A DNA stretch of 29,177 nt. Source: JBQTKD01 sp052389435. GTDB lineage: Bacteria > Actinomycetota > Actinomycetes > Sporichthyales > Sporichthyaceae. Where the stretch lies: NCBI GenBank assembly GCA_052389435.1, contig JBQTIB010000045.1, forward strand, positions 1-29,177. The letters are read 5' to 3'. Both the position numbers and the translations under genes were made by a program. The notes under the pieces were generated by a model. That model made no database searches and was not told where the DNA came from. It saw only the letters and a list, made by a program, of their open reading frames with translations. Positions 7,048 to 14,097 of this stretch are shown piece after piece (within the stretch, counting starts at the first letter, position 1; each line of letters opens with the position of its first letter).

Positions 7048-8583
7048 CTACCCGAGTCCGGAGAATCTGACCCCGCTGAGGCGGGCCATCGGTTCCTGCC
7101 AGGTGGCGAGATCCCGGTGTTCGAACTTGCCGAGGTGGTCGTGGCCGCAGGCCCGGGCCAGCACCGACATCAACTCCACCGAGGACTGCAGGAACGTGGC
7201 GAGGCGGCGTGCACCGGCGGCGACGTCGAGGCGAGCCCGCAGTTCCGGCTTCTGCGTGGCGATGCCGGCCGGGCAGTTGTTCGAATTGCACATCCGGGCG
7301 GCGATGCACCCCACCGCCTGCATCGCCGAGTTCGCCAGCGCGACCCCGTCGGCACCGAGCGCGAGGGCCTTGACGAAATCGGTTGGCACTCGCAGGCCAC
7401 CGGTGACGATCAGCGTGACCCGCCCGCTCGCACCACGTTCGTCCAGGACGCGCCGGGCCCTGGCCAGCGCCGGGATGGTGGGCACGCTGATGTGGTCGCG
7501 GAACATCAGGGGCGCTGCTCCCGTCCCGCCGCCTCGGCCGTCGAGGATCACGTAGTCCACTCCGGCGTCGAGGGCGAAGCCGACGTCGGCCTCGACGTGA
7601 TTGGCACTCAGTTTCATCCCGATCGGGATGCCGCCGGTGAGTTCCCGGACGCGGTCGGAGAAGCGGCGGAAGTCCTCGACGGTGTGCAGGTCGGCGAAGG
7701 TGGCCGGGGAGATCGCCGGCTCCCCGGCCGGGATGCCGCGAACCTCGCTGATCCGGCCGATGTTCTTCAAACCGGGCAGGTGCCCACCGGTGCCGGTCTT
7801 CGCGCCCTGCCCGCCCTTGAAGTGGAAGGCCTGCACCAGCGGCAGCAGGTCCTCGCGGTAGCCGAACCCGGCGCTGGCCAACTCGTAGAAGTACCGACTG
7901 TTGGCCTGCTGCTCCTCCGGGAGCATCCCGCCCTCGCCGGAACAGATCCCGGTGCCGGCCAGTTCCGCCCCCATGGCGAGTGCGACCTTCGCCTCCTCGC
8001 TCAGGGCGCCGAAGCTCATGTCCGAGACGAACAGCGGGATCGCGAGGTGCAGTGGGCGGTCCGCGGCCGGACCGATTACGAGTTCGGTGCCCACCGGCAC
8101 GTCGTCGAGCAGGGGCTTGGTTGCCAGCTGCGCGGTCATGATCTGGATGTCGTCCCAGTGCGGGAGCTCGTTGCGCGGTACGCCCATCGACCCCATCGGA
8201 CCGTGGTGGCCGAGCTTGCTCAGCCCCTCGCGGGCCAACCGATGCACGAAGGCAACGGTCGGTTCCTCCGGGGTGGGCACGGCTGCGGGAACGGCTCCGG
8301 AGGGCACCGGCTCCGGCGCGCCCTCGGACTTCCCCTGTTCGGCGCCCAGTCGGGCGTGGCTGCCGTCGCAGTACGGGGCGTTGCCGGTGCGCTTGCACAG
8401 GCACAGGTGCGCCTGGCCGTCCGCGTCGGCGGTGAAGGCCTTGGGCGTGAAGGCGGTCCCGACGTGCGAGCCGTCGCAGAAGGGCTGGTTGGTCGATCTC
8501 CCGCAGGCACACCAGTGGTACTCGACGCCGGCGACGAGGTCGACTGCGGCCGGCGCGGTTCCGGCGACGGTCGGTGGGGTCAT
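7048..8583 (-). CDS. Two-CDGSH iron-sulfur / glutamate-synthase-type FMN oxidoreductase fusion
   Basis: The 511-aa protein has three parts. Two CDGSH [2Fe-2S] motifs come first: C25-x-C27...C36DGSH40 and C61-x-C63...C72DGSH76. A linker rich in Pro, Ala and Glu spans about 80-110. From about 120 it is the FMN-binding TIM barrel of the large glutamate synthase subunit, with LPHWDDIQIMTAQL, SDMSFGALSEEAK, GGQGAKTGTGGHLPG, KLSANHVEADVGFA, DGRGGGTGAAP and the cluster motif C426-x5-C432-x4-C437. The glutaminase and central domains of true GltB are missing, so it is not a full glutamate synthase; the natural reaction is unknown. The start is ATG 8583 after AGGGAG. It has its own promoter with an overlapping palindrome at 8656-8681. 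Confidence 0.88.
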   Translation of the reverse strand: MTPPTVAGTAPAAVDLVAGVEYHWCACGRSTNQPFCDGSHVGTAFTPKAFTADADGQAHLCLCKRTGNAPYCDGSHARLGAEQGKSEGAPEPVPSGAVPAAVPTPEEPTVAFVHRLAREGLSKLGHHGPMGSMGVPRNELPHWDDIQIMTAQLATKPLLDDVPVGTELVIGPAADRPLHLAIPLFVSDMSFGALSEEAKVALAMGAELAGTGICSGEGGMLPEEQQANSRYFYELASAGFGYREDLLPLVQAFHFKGGQGAKTGTGGHLPGLKNIGRISEVRGIPAGEPAISPATFADLHTVEDFRRFSDRVRELTGGIPIGMKLSANHVEADVGFALDAGVDYVILDGRGGGTGAAPLMFRDHISVPTIPALARARRVLDERGASGRVTLIVTGGLRVPTDFVKALALGADGVALANSAMQAVGCIAARMCNSNNCPAGIATQKPELRARLDVAAGARRLATFLQSSVELMSVLARACGHDHLGKFEHRDLATWQEPMARLSGVRFSGLG

Positions 8584-8646
8584 TCTGGTTCTCCCTGCGG
8601 GTGCGACGCGGGTGCTGTGAGACCGATCGGGCGGATCGGTGCAGCG

Positions 8647-8674
8647 AGCCTACGACAGATAGTTGAACTGTCAA
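8647..8674 (-). promoter_or_regulatory. Sigma-70-like promoter of the CDGSH flavoprotein gene
   Basis: Read on the minus strand, TTGACA (8674-8669) is followed after 16 bases by TAGGCT (8652-8647). The start codon is 63 bases further on. This is the best -35/-10 pair I found in the window, and its -35 box lies inside the palindrome. Confidence 0.55.
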
Positions 8675-8681
8675 CTATCTG
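8656..8681. promoter_or_regulatory. Perfect 11-bp inverted repeat, candidate operator
   Basis: CAGATAGTTGA and TCAACTATCTG are exact reverse complements separated by ACTG. The repeat is AT-richer than its surroundings. It covers the -35 box and part of the spacer of the promoter at 8647-8674, so a bound dimer would block transcription. The TAGTTGA/TCAACTA arms resemble operators of MarR-type repressors; no such regulator gene is in the window. Confidence 0.7.
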
Positions 8682-8726
8682 CCGTCCGTAGCTCCCTCGG
8701 GTACGGAAGGTGCATCCCGGTCGCCG

Positions 8727-9599
8727 TCAGTGGTTCGTCGGCGGGTCCGGCAGGTCCCCGCCCCCGTCGGGGATGACCTGCCCGGAGTCGCGGTAGGCGA
8801 CCGCGGCGTGGAAGCCGTCGCGTTCGGCGAAGTCCTTGAACCAGCGGCCTTCCGCGGTGTGGCGGGTGATGCCGTCGAAGAGGGTCGCGAGGACCTGCGT
8901 GCCGGCCAGGCCCATGTTGTCGTAGGCCTGGTTGATCATCAGCTTCTGCATCACGAGCTGGTTGATCGGCACGCCCGCCATCCGGTCGGCCAGGGCCTCG
9001 ACGGCGGCGTCGAGTTCGCCCGCGGGGACCGCCTCGAGGGCGAGGCCCCACTCGGCGGCGGTGGTGCCGTCGATGGTGTCCCCGGTCAGCAGCATCCGCT
9101 TGGCCCGCTGCGCGCCGAGCCGGTAGACCCACATCGCCGTGGTCGGGCAGCCCCAGACGCGCGCCGGCGGATAGCCGATCCGGGCGTCCTGCGCCATCAG
9201 CAGCACGTCGCAGGACAGCGCGATGTCGCTGCCGCCGGCGATCGCGTACCCCTGGACCTTGCAGATCGTGGGCTTCAGGGATCGCCACAGGGTGAAGAAG
9301 TCGTCGGTGTTGGCCTTCATGTCGCGGTAGTCCTTGATGGGATCCCAGACCGGTCCCTGACTCCAGTGCGCCTGCTCGTCCTCGGCGAACTCCTTGAGGT
9401 CGTAGCCCGCGCAGAACGCGCGTCCGGCACCCTGCACCACGATGACCCGGACGTCGTCGTCTGCGTTGGCCCGCTCGACGGCCCTGCGGATGTCCCCGGG
9501 CATCGCCTCGTCGATGGCGTTGAGGCGCTCGGGCCGATTCAGCGTCAGATAGGCCTTGCGGTCCTGCACGCGGTAGGTCACGGTGCTCGCGGAGTCCAT
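8727..9599 (-). CDS. Enoyl-CoA hydratase/isomerase (crotonase) family protein
   Basis: A 290-aa crotonase-fold protein. The CoA-binding and oxyanion-hole segments are visible: FCAGYDLKEFA (about residues 62-72) and QGYAIAGGSDIALSCDVLL (about 116-134), followed by ARIGYPPARVWG. Crotonases hydrate or isomerise enoyl-CoA esters in fatty acid, sterol or aromatic acyl-CoA breakdown. The usual catalytic Glu of hydratases after the second oxyanion loop (PE or GxxPE) is not evident; the sequence there reads GYPPARVWGCPT, so the reaction may differ from simple hydration. The C-terminal extension past residue 260 ends in a Pro/Asp-rich tail. AGGGAG stands 5 bases before ATG 9599. The gene is 45 bases upstream of the palindrome and probably its own unit. 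Confidence 0.88.
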   Translation of the reverse strand: MDSASTVTYRVQDRKAYLTLNRPERLNAIDEAMPGDIRRAVERANADDDVRVIVVQGAGRAFCAGYDLKEFAEDEQAHWSQGPVWDPIKDYRDMKANTDDFFTLWRSLKPTICKVQGYAIAGGSDIALSCDVLLMAQDARIGYPPARVWGCPTTAMWVYRLGAQRAKRMLLTGDTIDGTTAAEWGLALEAVPAGELDAAVEALADRMAGVPINQLVMQKLMINQAYDNMGLAGTQVLATLFDGITRHTAEGRWFKDFAERDGFHAAVAYRDSGQVIPDGGGDLPDPPTNH

Positions 9600-9984
9600 C
9601 GGTTCTCCCTGCCTGGGCTGACGACGCGGACCGCGCCATCATGTCGGTGGGGTGATCCACCCGTGGCCATGGGAGCGCAGTGATCGCGGATCGGTGGGGC
9701 GTGACCGACGCCGAGGGCAACGCCCCCCTGGCCTCCACCAACCGCACCACACCCCAGCGGACCCGAACCGACGAGGCGCTCGTCGCACCTCTCGGCTAGG
9801 CCGACCGCGGAGTAGTGTCAACCCGTCGCCCCAGACTCCGGTGACACCTGGTCACGCCGCCGCCTCACGGCCCGAGCCCAGTGCATGCACGGCTACCAGC
9901 CCGGCACCCGGCACTCGACAGGCGACCTCCCTGCGCTCGCAGGCCTGGCTTCATCGATGCGTGGCGCCGGCGACGGGACCACGA
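9600..9984. other. Intergenic region between divergent genes
   Basis: This 385-base stretch separates the crotonase and sigma factor starts. The frame of the sigma factor stays open back to 9652, but the translation is Arg/Pro/Thr-rich and looks non-coding. The only structure I see is the dyad GTGAC-acctg-GTCAC at 9841-9855, which could bind a regulator. I found no convincing -35/-10 pair. Confidence 0.5.
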
Positions 9985-10581
9985 ATGACCCACCCGGTTG
10001 GGCCCACGCCCGAGGACTCGACGCCCGATGGGGCCGAGGTCAGCCTCGAAGACCTCCTGCGCCAGGTGGCCCTGGGAGACACCCAGGCCTTCGAAGTCGT
10101 CTATACGCGGATCTCGGCCCCGGTCTACGGGATCACCCGCCGAGTGCTGCGCGACGTCGCGCAGGCCGAGGAGGTGACGCAGGAGACCATGCTCTGGGTG
10201 TGGCGGGAGGCCACGCGATTCGACGAGGCCCGGGGCAGCGCCATGGCCTGGATCATGACCGTCGCCCGCCGGCGCGCGGTGGACCGCGTCCGCTCCTCGC
10301 AGTCGGCGGCGGATCGCGAACGGCGCGCCGGACTGCTGGAGGTCGCGCGGGCCTACGACGAGGTTTCCGAGAACGTGCTGCACCGCCTGGACCGAGAGGC
10401 GGTCCGCCTCGCCTTGGACGCGCTCACCCCGATGCAACGCGAATCGGTCACCCTCGCCTACTACGACGGCTACACCTACCGCGAGGTCTCGGAGATTCTC
10501 CAGGTGCCTTTGGGCACCACCAAGACGCGCATCCGCGACGGCCTGCTGCGAATGCGCGACGCGCTCGATGCCTCCGTCTGA
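9985..10581 (+). CDS. ECF sigma factor, SigK-like
   Basis: A 198-aa extracytoplasmic-function sigma factor. Region 2 runs from VYTRISAPVYGITRRVLRD through AEEVTQETMLWVWREATRF to AWIMTVARRRAVDRVRS. Region 4 contains LTPMQRESVTLAYYDGYTYREVSEILQVP and TTKTRIRDGLLRMRDAL. The region 2 wording is close to mycobacterial SigK (the ECF19 group as I remember it). I chose ATG 9985 because the upstream frame does not look coding, although no strong ribosome binding site is visible. SigK-type factors normally have a membrane anti-sigma (RskA) gene just downstream. Here the next gene is a secreted protein on the opposite strand, so the anti-sigma must be elsewhere or absent. Confidence 0.9.
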   Translation: MTHPVGPTPEDSTPDGAEVSLEDLLRQVALGDTQAFEVVYTRISAPVYGITRRVLRDVAQAEEVTQETMLWVWREATRFDEARGSAMAWIMTVARRRAVDRVRSSQSAADRERRAGLLEVARAYDEVSENVLHRLDREAVRLALDALTPMQRESVTLAYYDGYTYREVSEILQVPLGTTKTRIRDGLLRMRDALDASV

Positions 10582-10674
10582 GATCTCACGAGGAGCGACC
10601 GCGAATCGGTCCCGGCACGGCCGTCGAGCTGCACGCCCCTCCAGGACTGCGCGTGCGGAGTCGAGGCCGGCGAG

Positions 10675-11460
10675 CTACCCGGCGCGGCGACGGCGCCAAC
10701 CCAGAGCGATCATCAGCGCCCCGAACACGGCGGCGACGCCGCCGAGGCCGAACCACATGCCGCCGTCGCTTTCGGCGGTGGTGCCGAGGCCCGTGGCCGC
10801 GCCGCCGACCGGCATCGGCGCGGATTCACCCGGAGCGCTTGATCCCGCGGCGGTGGGGGCCGCGGTGTGGGTGGCGTGCGACGGGTCGCCGGCTGCCGCC
10901 TTCGCCGCGGCCGGAGCGGCCGCGGGCGGCGGTGCCGCGTACTTGCCGCAGGTGCCCTTGGAGTTCCACGGTGCGAGCACGCCGTTCGGGTTGTCCGCGA
11001 ACAGCCAGGCGTGCAGGTCGTAGTGGCGCGGCATGCCGGGCTCGTGGCCCTCCATCGGCCCGTCGAAGGGGTGGTTGAACAGCGACGGGCGGTCCGGGGA
11101 GGTGGTCAGGTCCTGGTCGTCGTCGGGCCGGAACCACTCGACGGCGGCCAGCGCGCGGGAGCCGTCCGACTGGAGTTGGTAGACCATGATCGGCGGCTTG
11201 GCGATGTCGGTGTGGCCGTTCTTCATCAACTCGTGGTTGACGTAGTGAAAGCCCATCACGCCCATCGGGCCGGCCACGCACACGTCGGTGGCCTCGTACC
11301 CCGCGGCGACGGCGGCGGCCGGGTCCTTGAACTTCTCGGTCGCCTTGCGCACCGTCGCCAACTGTTCCTCGACGGTGGGATCGGCTGCGTGGGCGGGGGC
11401 TAGGGGAAGAAAAACGGTCAGCGCGGTTCCGGCGACAACCGCTGCGGCAATCCTCGGCAT
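10675..11460 (-). CDS. Secreted, C-terminally anchored protein of unknown function
   Basis: The 261-aa product has a signal peptide (MPRIAAAVVAGTALTVFLPLAPAHA, cleavage likely after AHA at 26). A conserved-looking domain follows: VEEQLATVRKATEKFKD, then VAGPMGVMGFHYVNHELM and YDLHAWLFADNPNGVLAPWN. Then comes a Pro/Ala-rich stalk from about 175. The C-terminus has a hydrophobic helix (about 236-255) followed by RRRR. The stretch PVGGAATGLGTT before the helix resembles sorting signals with a TG core, but LPxTG is absent. The mature domain has two Cys residues (CVAG, GTCGK) that could pair. GAGGAG stands 6 bases before ATG 11460. It is convergent with the sigma factor and divergent from the methyltransferase operon. 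Function unknown. Confidence 0.8.
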   Translation of the reverse strand: MPRIAAAVVAGTALTVFLPLAPAHAADPTVEEQLATVRKATEKFKDPAAAVAAGYEATDVCVAGPMGVMGFHYVNHELMKNGHTDIAKPPIMVYQLQSDGSRALAAVEWFRPDDDQDLTTSPDRPSLFNHPFDGPMEGHEPGMPRHYDLHAWLFADNPNGVLAPWNSKGTCGKYAAPPPAAAPAAAKAAAGDPSHATHTAAPTAAGSSAPGESAPMPVGGAATGLGTTAESDGGMWFGLGGVAAVFGALMIALGWRRRRAG

Positions 11461-11666
11461 GATTGCTCCTCACGTTTCGGCCATTTCGGAACCTAGAGGA
11501 ATATTCGCTTTTCCGCCATCGGGCCGCAGCACCTCGGCCACGCGACCGCTGGCGCGGCGCAAACCTGAGGGTGTATCAGAGGACCTAGCATCCGAGCGGG
11601 CATACGACGTTCCACCGCGCCCTTGCCTGCGCCCCAAGCCGAGCTTCACTGCCGATCGGAATCGTC

Positions 11667-12698
11667 ATGAGTGCTGAGTCCACCCCGAATCCGGCCGCGA
11701 TCCTGCAGATCGGCTTCGGTTTCTGGCCTGCCAAGACCCTGCTGTCCGCCGTCGAACTCGGTCTGTTCACGGTGCTGGCCGAGGCTCCCCTCACCGGCCC
11801 GCAGATCGAGGAGCGCCTCGGCTTCGGTTCGCGCGCCACCTACGACTTCCTCGACACCCTCGTCGCCCTGCACCTGCTCGAGCGCGAGGGCAACGGGCTC
11901 ACCGCGATCTATTCCAACACCGCGGACACCGGGTTCTTCCTCGACTCCAACTCCCCCGCCTACATCGGCGGGATCCTGGAGATGGCCAACGCGCGGCTGT
12001 ATCCGTTCTGGGGCGGGCTGTCCGAGGCGCTGCGGACCGGGCAGCCGCAGAACGAGGTCAAGCACACCGGGCGCTCGATGTTCGAAGAGCTCTACGCCGA
12101 ACCCGAGCGTCTCGAGCAGTTCATGCGCGCGATGTCCGGCATCTCCGCCGGCAACTTCCACGCCCTGGCGGAGAAGTACGACTTCTCCAAGCACCAGACG
12201 GTGTGCGACGTCGGCGGCGCGACGGGCCAGCTCTCGATCATCCTCGCGCAGCACCACCCGCACCTGCGCTGCACGAGCTTCGACCTGCCCGTCGTGGTGC
12301 CGATCGCCCAGCGGACGATCACCGACGCGAAGCTGACCGATCGCGTCGAGGCCGTCGGCGGGGACTTTTTCGCCAACCCGCTGCCCAAGGCGGACGTGAT
12401 CACGATGGGCATGATCCTGCACGACTGGAACCTGGACCGGAAAAAGCACCTCATCCGCCAGGCCTACGACGCGCTGCCGGCGGGCGGCGCGCTGATCGCG
12501 GTGGAGAACATCATCGACGACGAGCGCCGCGAGAACGCCTTCGGTCTGATGATGAGCCTGAACATGCTGATCGAGTTCGGCGACGCCTTCGACTTCACCG
12601 GCGCGGACTACCGCGGCTGGTGCGAGGAGGCCGGCTTCGGCCGCGTCGAAATCCTGCACCTGGCCGGCCCGGCGTCGGCGGCCATCGCGTACAAGTAG
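11667..12698 (+). CDS. SAM-dependent O-methyltransferase
   Basis: A 343-aa enzyme of the plant/bacterial small-molecule O-methyltransferase class (hydroxyindole, polyketide and phenolic acceptors). The N-terminal 100 residues form the dimerisation/winged-helix domain (FWPAKTLLSAVELGLFTVL, LGFGSRATYDFLDTLVALHLL). The Rossmann domain has the SAM motif VCDVGGATGQLS (D181, G183, G184) and a general-base His in LHDWN (H252), with an acidic partner in AVENIIDDE. The length is typical. It opens a six-gene co-directional group, so its substrate is probably a hydroxylated aromatic handled by that group. The start ATG 11667 has only a weak GGA upstream. The 206-base gap to the divergent secreted-protein gene should hold both promoters, but I cannot pick them out. 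Confidence 0.9.
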   Translation: MSAESTPNPAAILQIGFGFWPAKTLLSAVELGLFTVLAEAPLTGPQIEERLGFGSRATYDFLDTLVALHLLEREGNGLTAIYSNTADTGFFLDSNSPAYIGGILEMANARLYPFWGGLSEALRTGQPQNEVKHTGRSMFEELYAEPERLEQFMRAMSGISAGNFHALAEKYDFSKHQTVCDVGGATGQLSIILAQHHPHLRCTSFDLPVVVPIAQRTITDAKLTDRVEAVGGDFFANPLPKADVITMGMILHDWNLDRKKHLIRQAYDALPAGGALIAVENIIDDERRENAFGLMMSLNMLIEFGDAFDFTGADYRGWCEEAGFGRVEILHLAGPASAAIAYK

Positions 12699-12741
12699 GG
12701 CCCCCGAGCAGTCGTCGGGTCCGCCCCGGACGAGGAGCCGC

Positions 12742-13134
12742 ATGAACGCCAGCGCAGTCGATCCCTGGATCCTCGAACTGTTCCGCGCCATCGACGCCAA
12801 GGACGTCGCGACCTTCGCCGGGGCCTTCACCGACGACGGGTACTTCCGATTCGCCAATAGCGCTCCGGTCGTCGGCAGGGAGCTGGTGGGGGCCGCCCTC
12901 GCCGGCTTCTACGACGCGATCGGCGGGCTCCGCCACGAGATTCTCGGCGTCTGGTCCGGCCGGTGGGAGGGGGGCGACGTCCACAGCGTGGAGTCGACGG
13001 TGACCTACACGCGCACCGACGGCAGCCACACCGAACCGCTCCCCGTCACCACCACCATGAGGCGGACGGGAGACCTCATCGCGGACTACCGCATCTTCAT
13101 GGACATCGCGCCGCTGTTCGCGAGCGAGAGGTAG
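12742..13134 (+). CDS. SnoaL-like / NTF2-fold protein
   Basis: A 130-aa protein of the NTF2-like superfamily (SnoaL cyclases, ketosteroid isomerase relatives). It shows the typical opening helix ILELFRAIDAKDVATFAGAFTDDGYFRFAN, a glycine-rich middle (VVGRELVGAALAGFYDAIGG) and the alternating beta strands of the cone (HSVESTVTYTRTDG, LPVTTTMRRTGDLIADYRIFMD). The family supplies isomerase, cyclase, hydratase or ligand-binding functions, so the exact reaction cannot be given. GAGGAG stands 5 bases before ATG 12742, 43 bases after the methyltransferase. A role next to an O-methyltransferase and ring-cleavage-type enzymes suggests an aromatic or polyketide substrate. Confidence 0.82.
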   Translation: MNASAVDPWILELFRAIDAKDVATFAGAFTDDGYFRFANSAPVVGRELVGAALAGFYDAIGGLRHEILGVWSGRWEGGDVHSVESTVTYTRTDGSHTEPLPVTTTMRRTGDLIADYRIFMDIAPLFASER

Positions 13135-13144
13135 GAAAGCCGCC

Positions 13145-13606
13145 ATGTACAAGGGAATCGTCGTCGGAACCGACGGCTCGGAGACGGCCGCGAAGGCAGT
13201 GCGCCGCGCCGCGGACCTGGCCGCGACCACCGGAGCCACACTGCACCTGGTGAGCGGATTCCGCCTCCCCAGCCGGGCGATGGCGGCGATGCCCGAGGGC
13301 GGGCTCGTCGCCGCGGAGGCCGGCGGCGAATGGGACTCGGAGGCCTCGGCCGGGGTCCTGCAGATGCTGAACGAGATCGCCGCCGGGCTGACGGGGGTCC
13401 AGGCGCGCACGCACGCCGTTCCGATGGCCGCCGTCGAGTCCCTGCTCGAGGTGGCCGGGCGCGAGGGCGCGGACCTCATCGTCGTCGGCAGCCGCGGCAT
13501 GCAGGGCTTTGGCAGAGTCAAGGGCAGCATCCCCAACTCCGTAGCCCACAAGGCCGATGTCGACGTCCTCATCGTCCACACGACCCGCTCCAGGGAGTCG
13601 ACATGA
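13145..13606 (+). CDS. Universal stress protein (UspA family)
   Basis: A 153-aa single Usp domain. It begins KGIVVGTDGSETAAKAVRRAADLA and ends with the ATP-binding signature GSRGMQGFGRVKGSIPNSVAHKADVDVLIV, which keeps the G-x2-G-x9-G-S pattern, so nucleotide binding is expected. It lies between enzymes, 10 bases after the SnoaL-like gene, and its TGA overlaps the ATG of the VOC gene by four bases. Usp proteins in catabolic operons are often thought to tune the response to energy or redox stress; here that is inference from position only. Confidence 0.92.
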   Translation: MYKGIVVGTDGSETAAKAVRRAADLAATTGATLHLVSGFRLPSRAMAAMPEGGLVAAEAGGEWDSEASAGVLQMLNEIAAGLTGVQARTHAVPMAAVESLLEVAGREGADLIVVGSRGMQGFGRVKGSIPNSVAHKADVDVLIVHTTRSREST

Positions 13607-14097
13607 CCATCGACGTAGCGGCCATCGACGCCGACCGTGCCGCCATCGAGGCGCAGTACCTCGCCCCGCGCGACCAGCGCCCGGAAAGCAGCGCTCGCGG
13701 GGTCCACCACATCGCGCTGTTGTCCCGCGACGTGCGCACGACCATCGAGTTCTACCAGGGGCTGCTGGAGTTTCCGCTCGTCGAGATCTTCGAGAACCGG
13801 GACTACGTCGGCTCGAACCACTTCTTCTTCGACATCGGGCGCGGCAACCTGCTCGCCTTCTTCGACTTTCCCGGCCTGGACCTCGGCCCGTACGCGGAGG
13901 TCCTCGGGGGGCTGCACCACCTCGCCATCTCGGTGACCCCGGAGAAGTGGGCGCACCTGCGCGGCAGGCTCGAGACCGCGGGCGTGGAGTACGTGATCCA
14001 CTCCAAGGTCTCCATGTACTTCTGCGACCCGGACGGCGCCCGGATCGAACTGCTCTCGGACCCGCTCGGCGAGATGTACGGATCCGCGATCCTCTGA
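13603..14097 (+). CDS. VOC-family protein, single-domain dioxygenase/glyoxalase type
   Basis: The 164-aa protein has one vicinal-oxygen-chelate module pair. Candidate metal ligands are in VHHIALLSRD (H35 or H36), GGLHHLAISV (H105 or H106) and ARIELLSDP (E149), which is the two-His-one-carboxylate arrangement of extradiol dioxygenases and glyoxalases. Type I extradiol enzymes are usually near 300 aa, so this is half-size; it would act as a dimer or have a different activity (lyase, isomerase). ATG 13603 overlaps the Usp stop (ATGA), with GGGAG upstream. Its own TGA shares a base with the ATG of the maleylacetate-reductase-like gene, which places ring cleavage next to maleylacetate reduction and recalls the pairing of hydroquinone dioxygenases with such reductases. 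Confidence 0.85.
   Translation: MTIDVAAIDADRAAIEAQYLAPRDQRPESSARGVHHIALLSRDVRTTIEFYQGLLEFPLVEIFENRDYVGSNHFFFDIGRGNLLAFFDFPGLDLGPYAEVLGGLHHLAISVTPEKWAHLRGRLETAGVEYVIHSKVSMYFCDPDGARIELLSDPLGEMYGSAIL

Noticed and set aside
9841..9855. Dyad GTGAC-acctg-GTCAC as an operator for the sigma factor gene
   Set aside because: The arms are only 5 bp and no promoter could be placed next to it, so it is mentioned in the intergenic entry but not called as a site.
9652..9984. A 111-residue N-terminal extension of the sigma factor
   Set aside because: The translation is low-complexity (Arg, Pro, Thr) and ECF sigma factors begin close to region 2. ATG 9985 gives a normal length.
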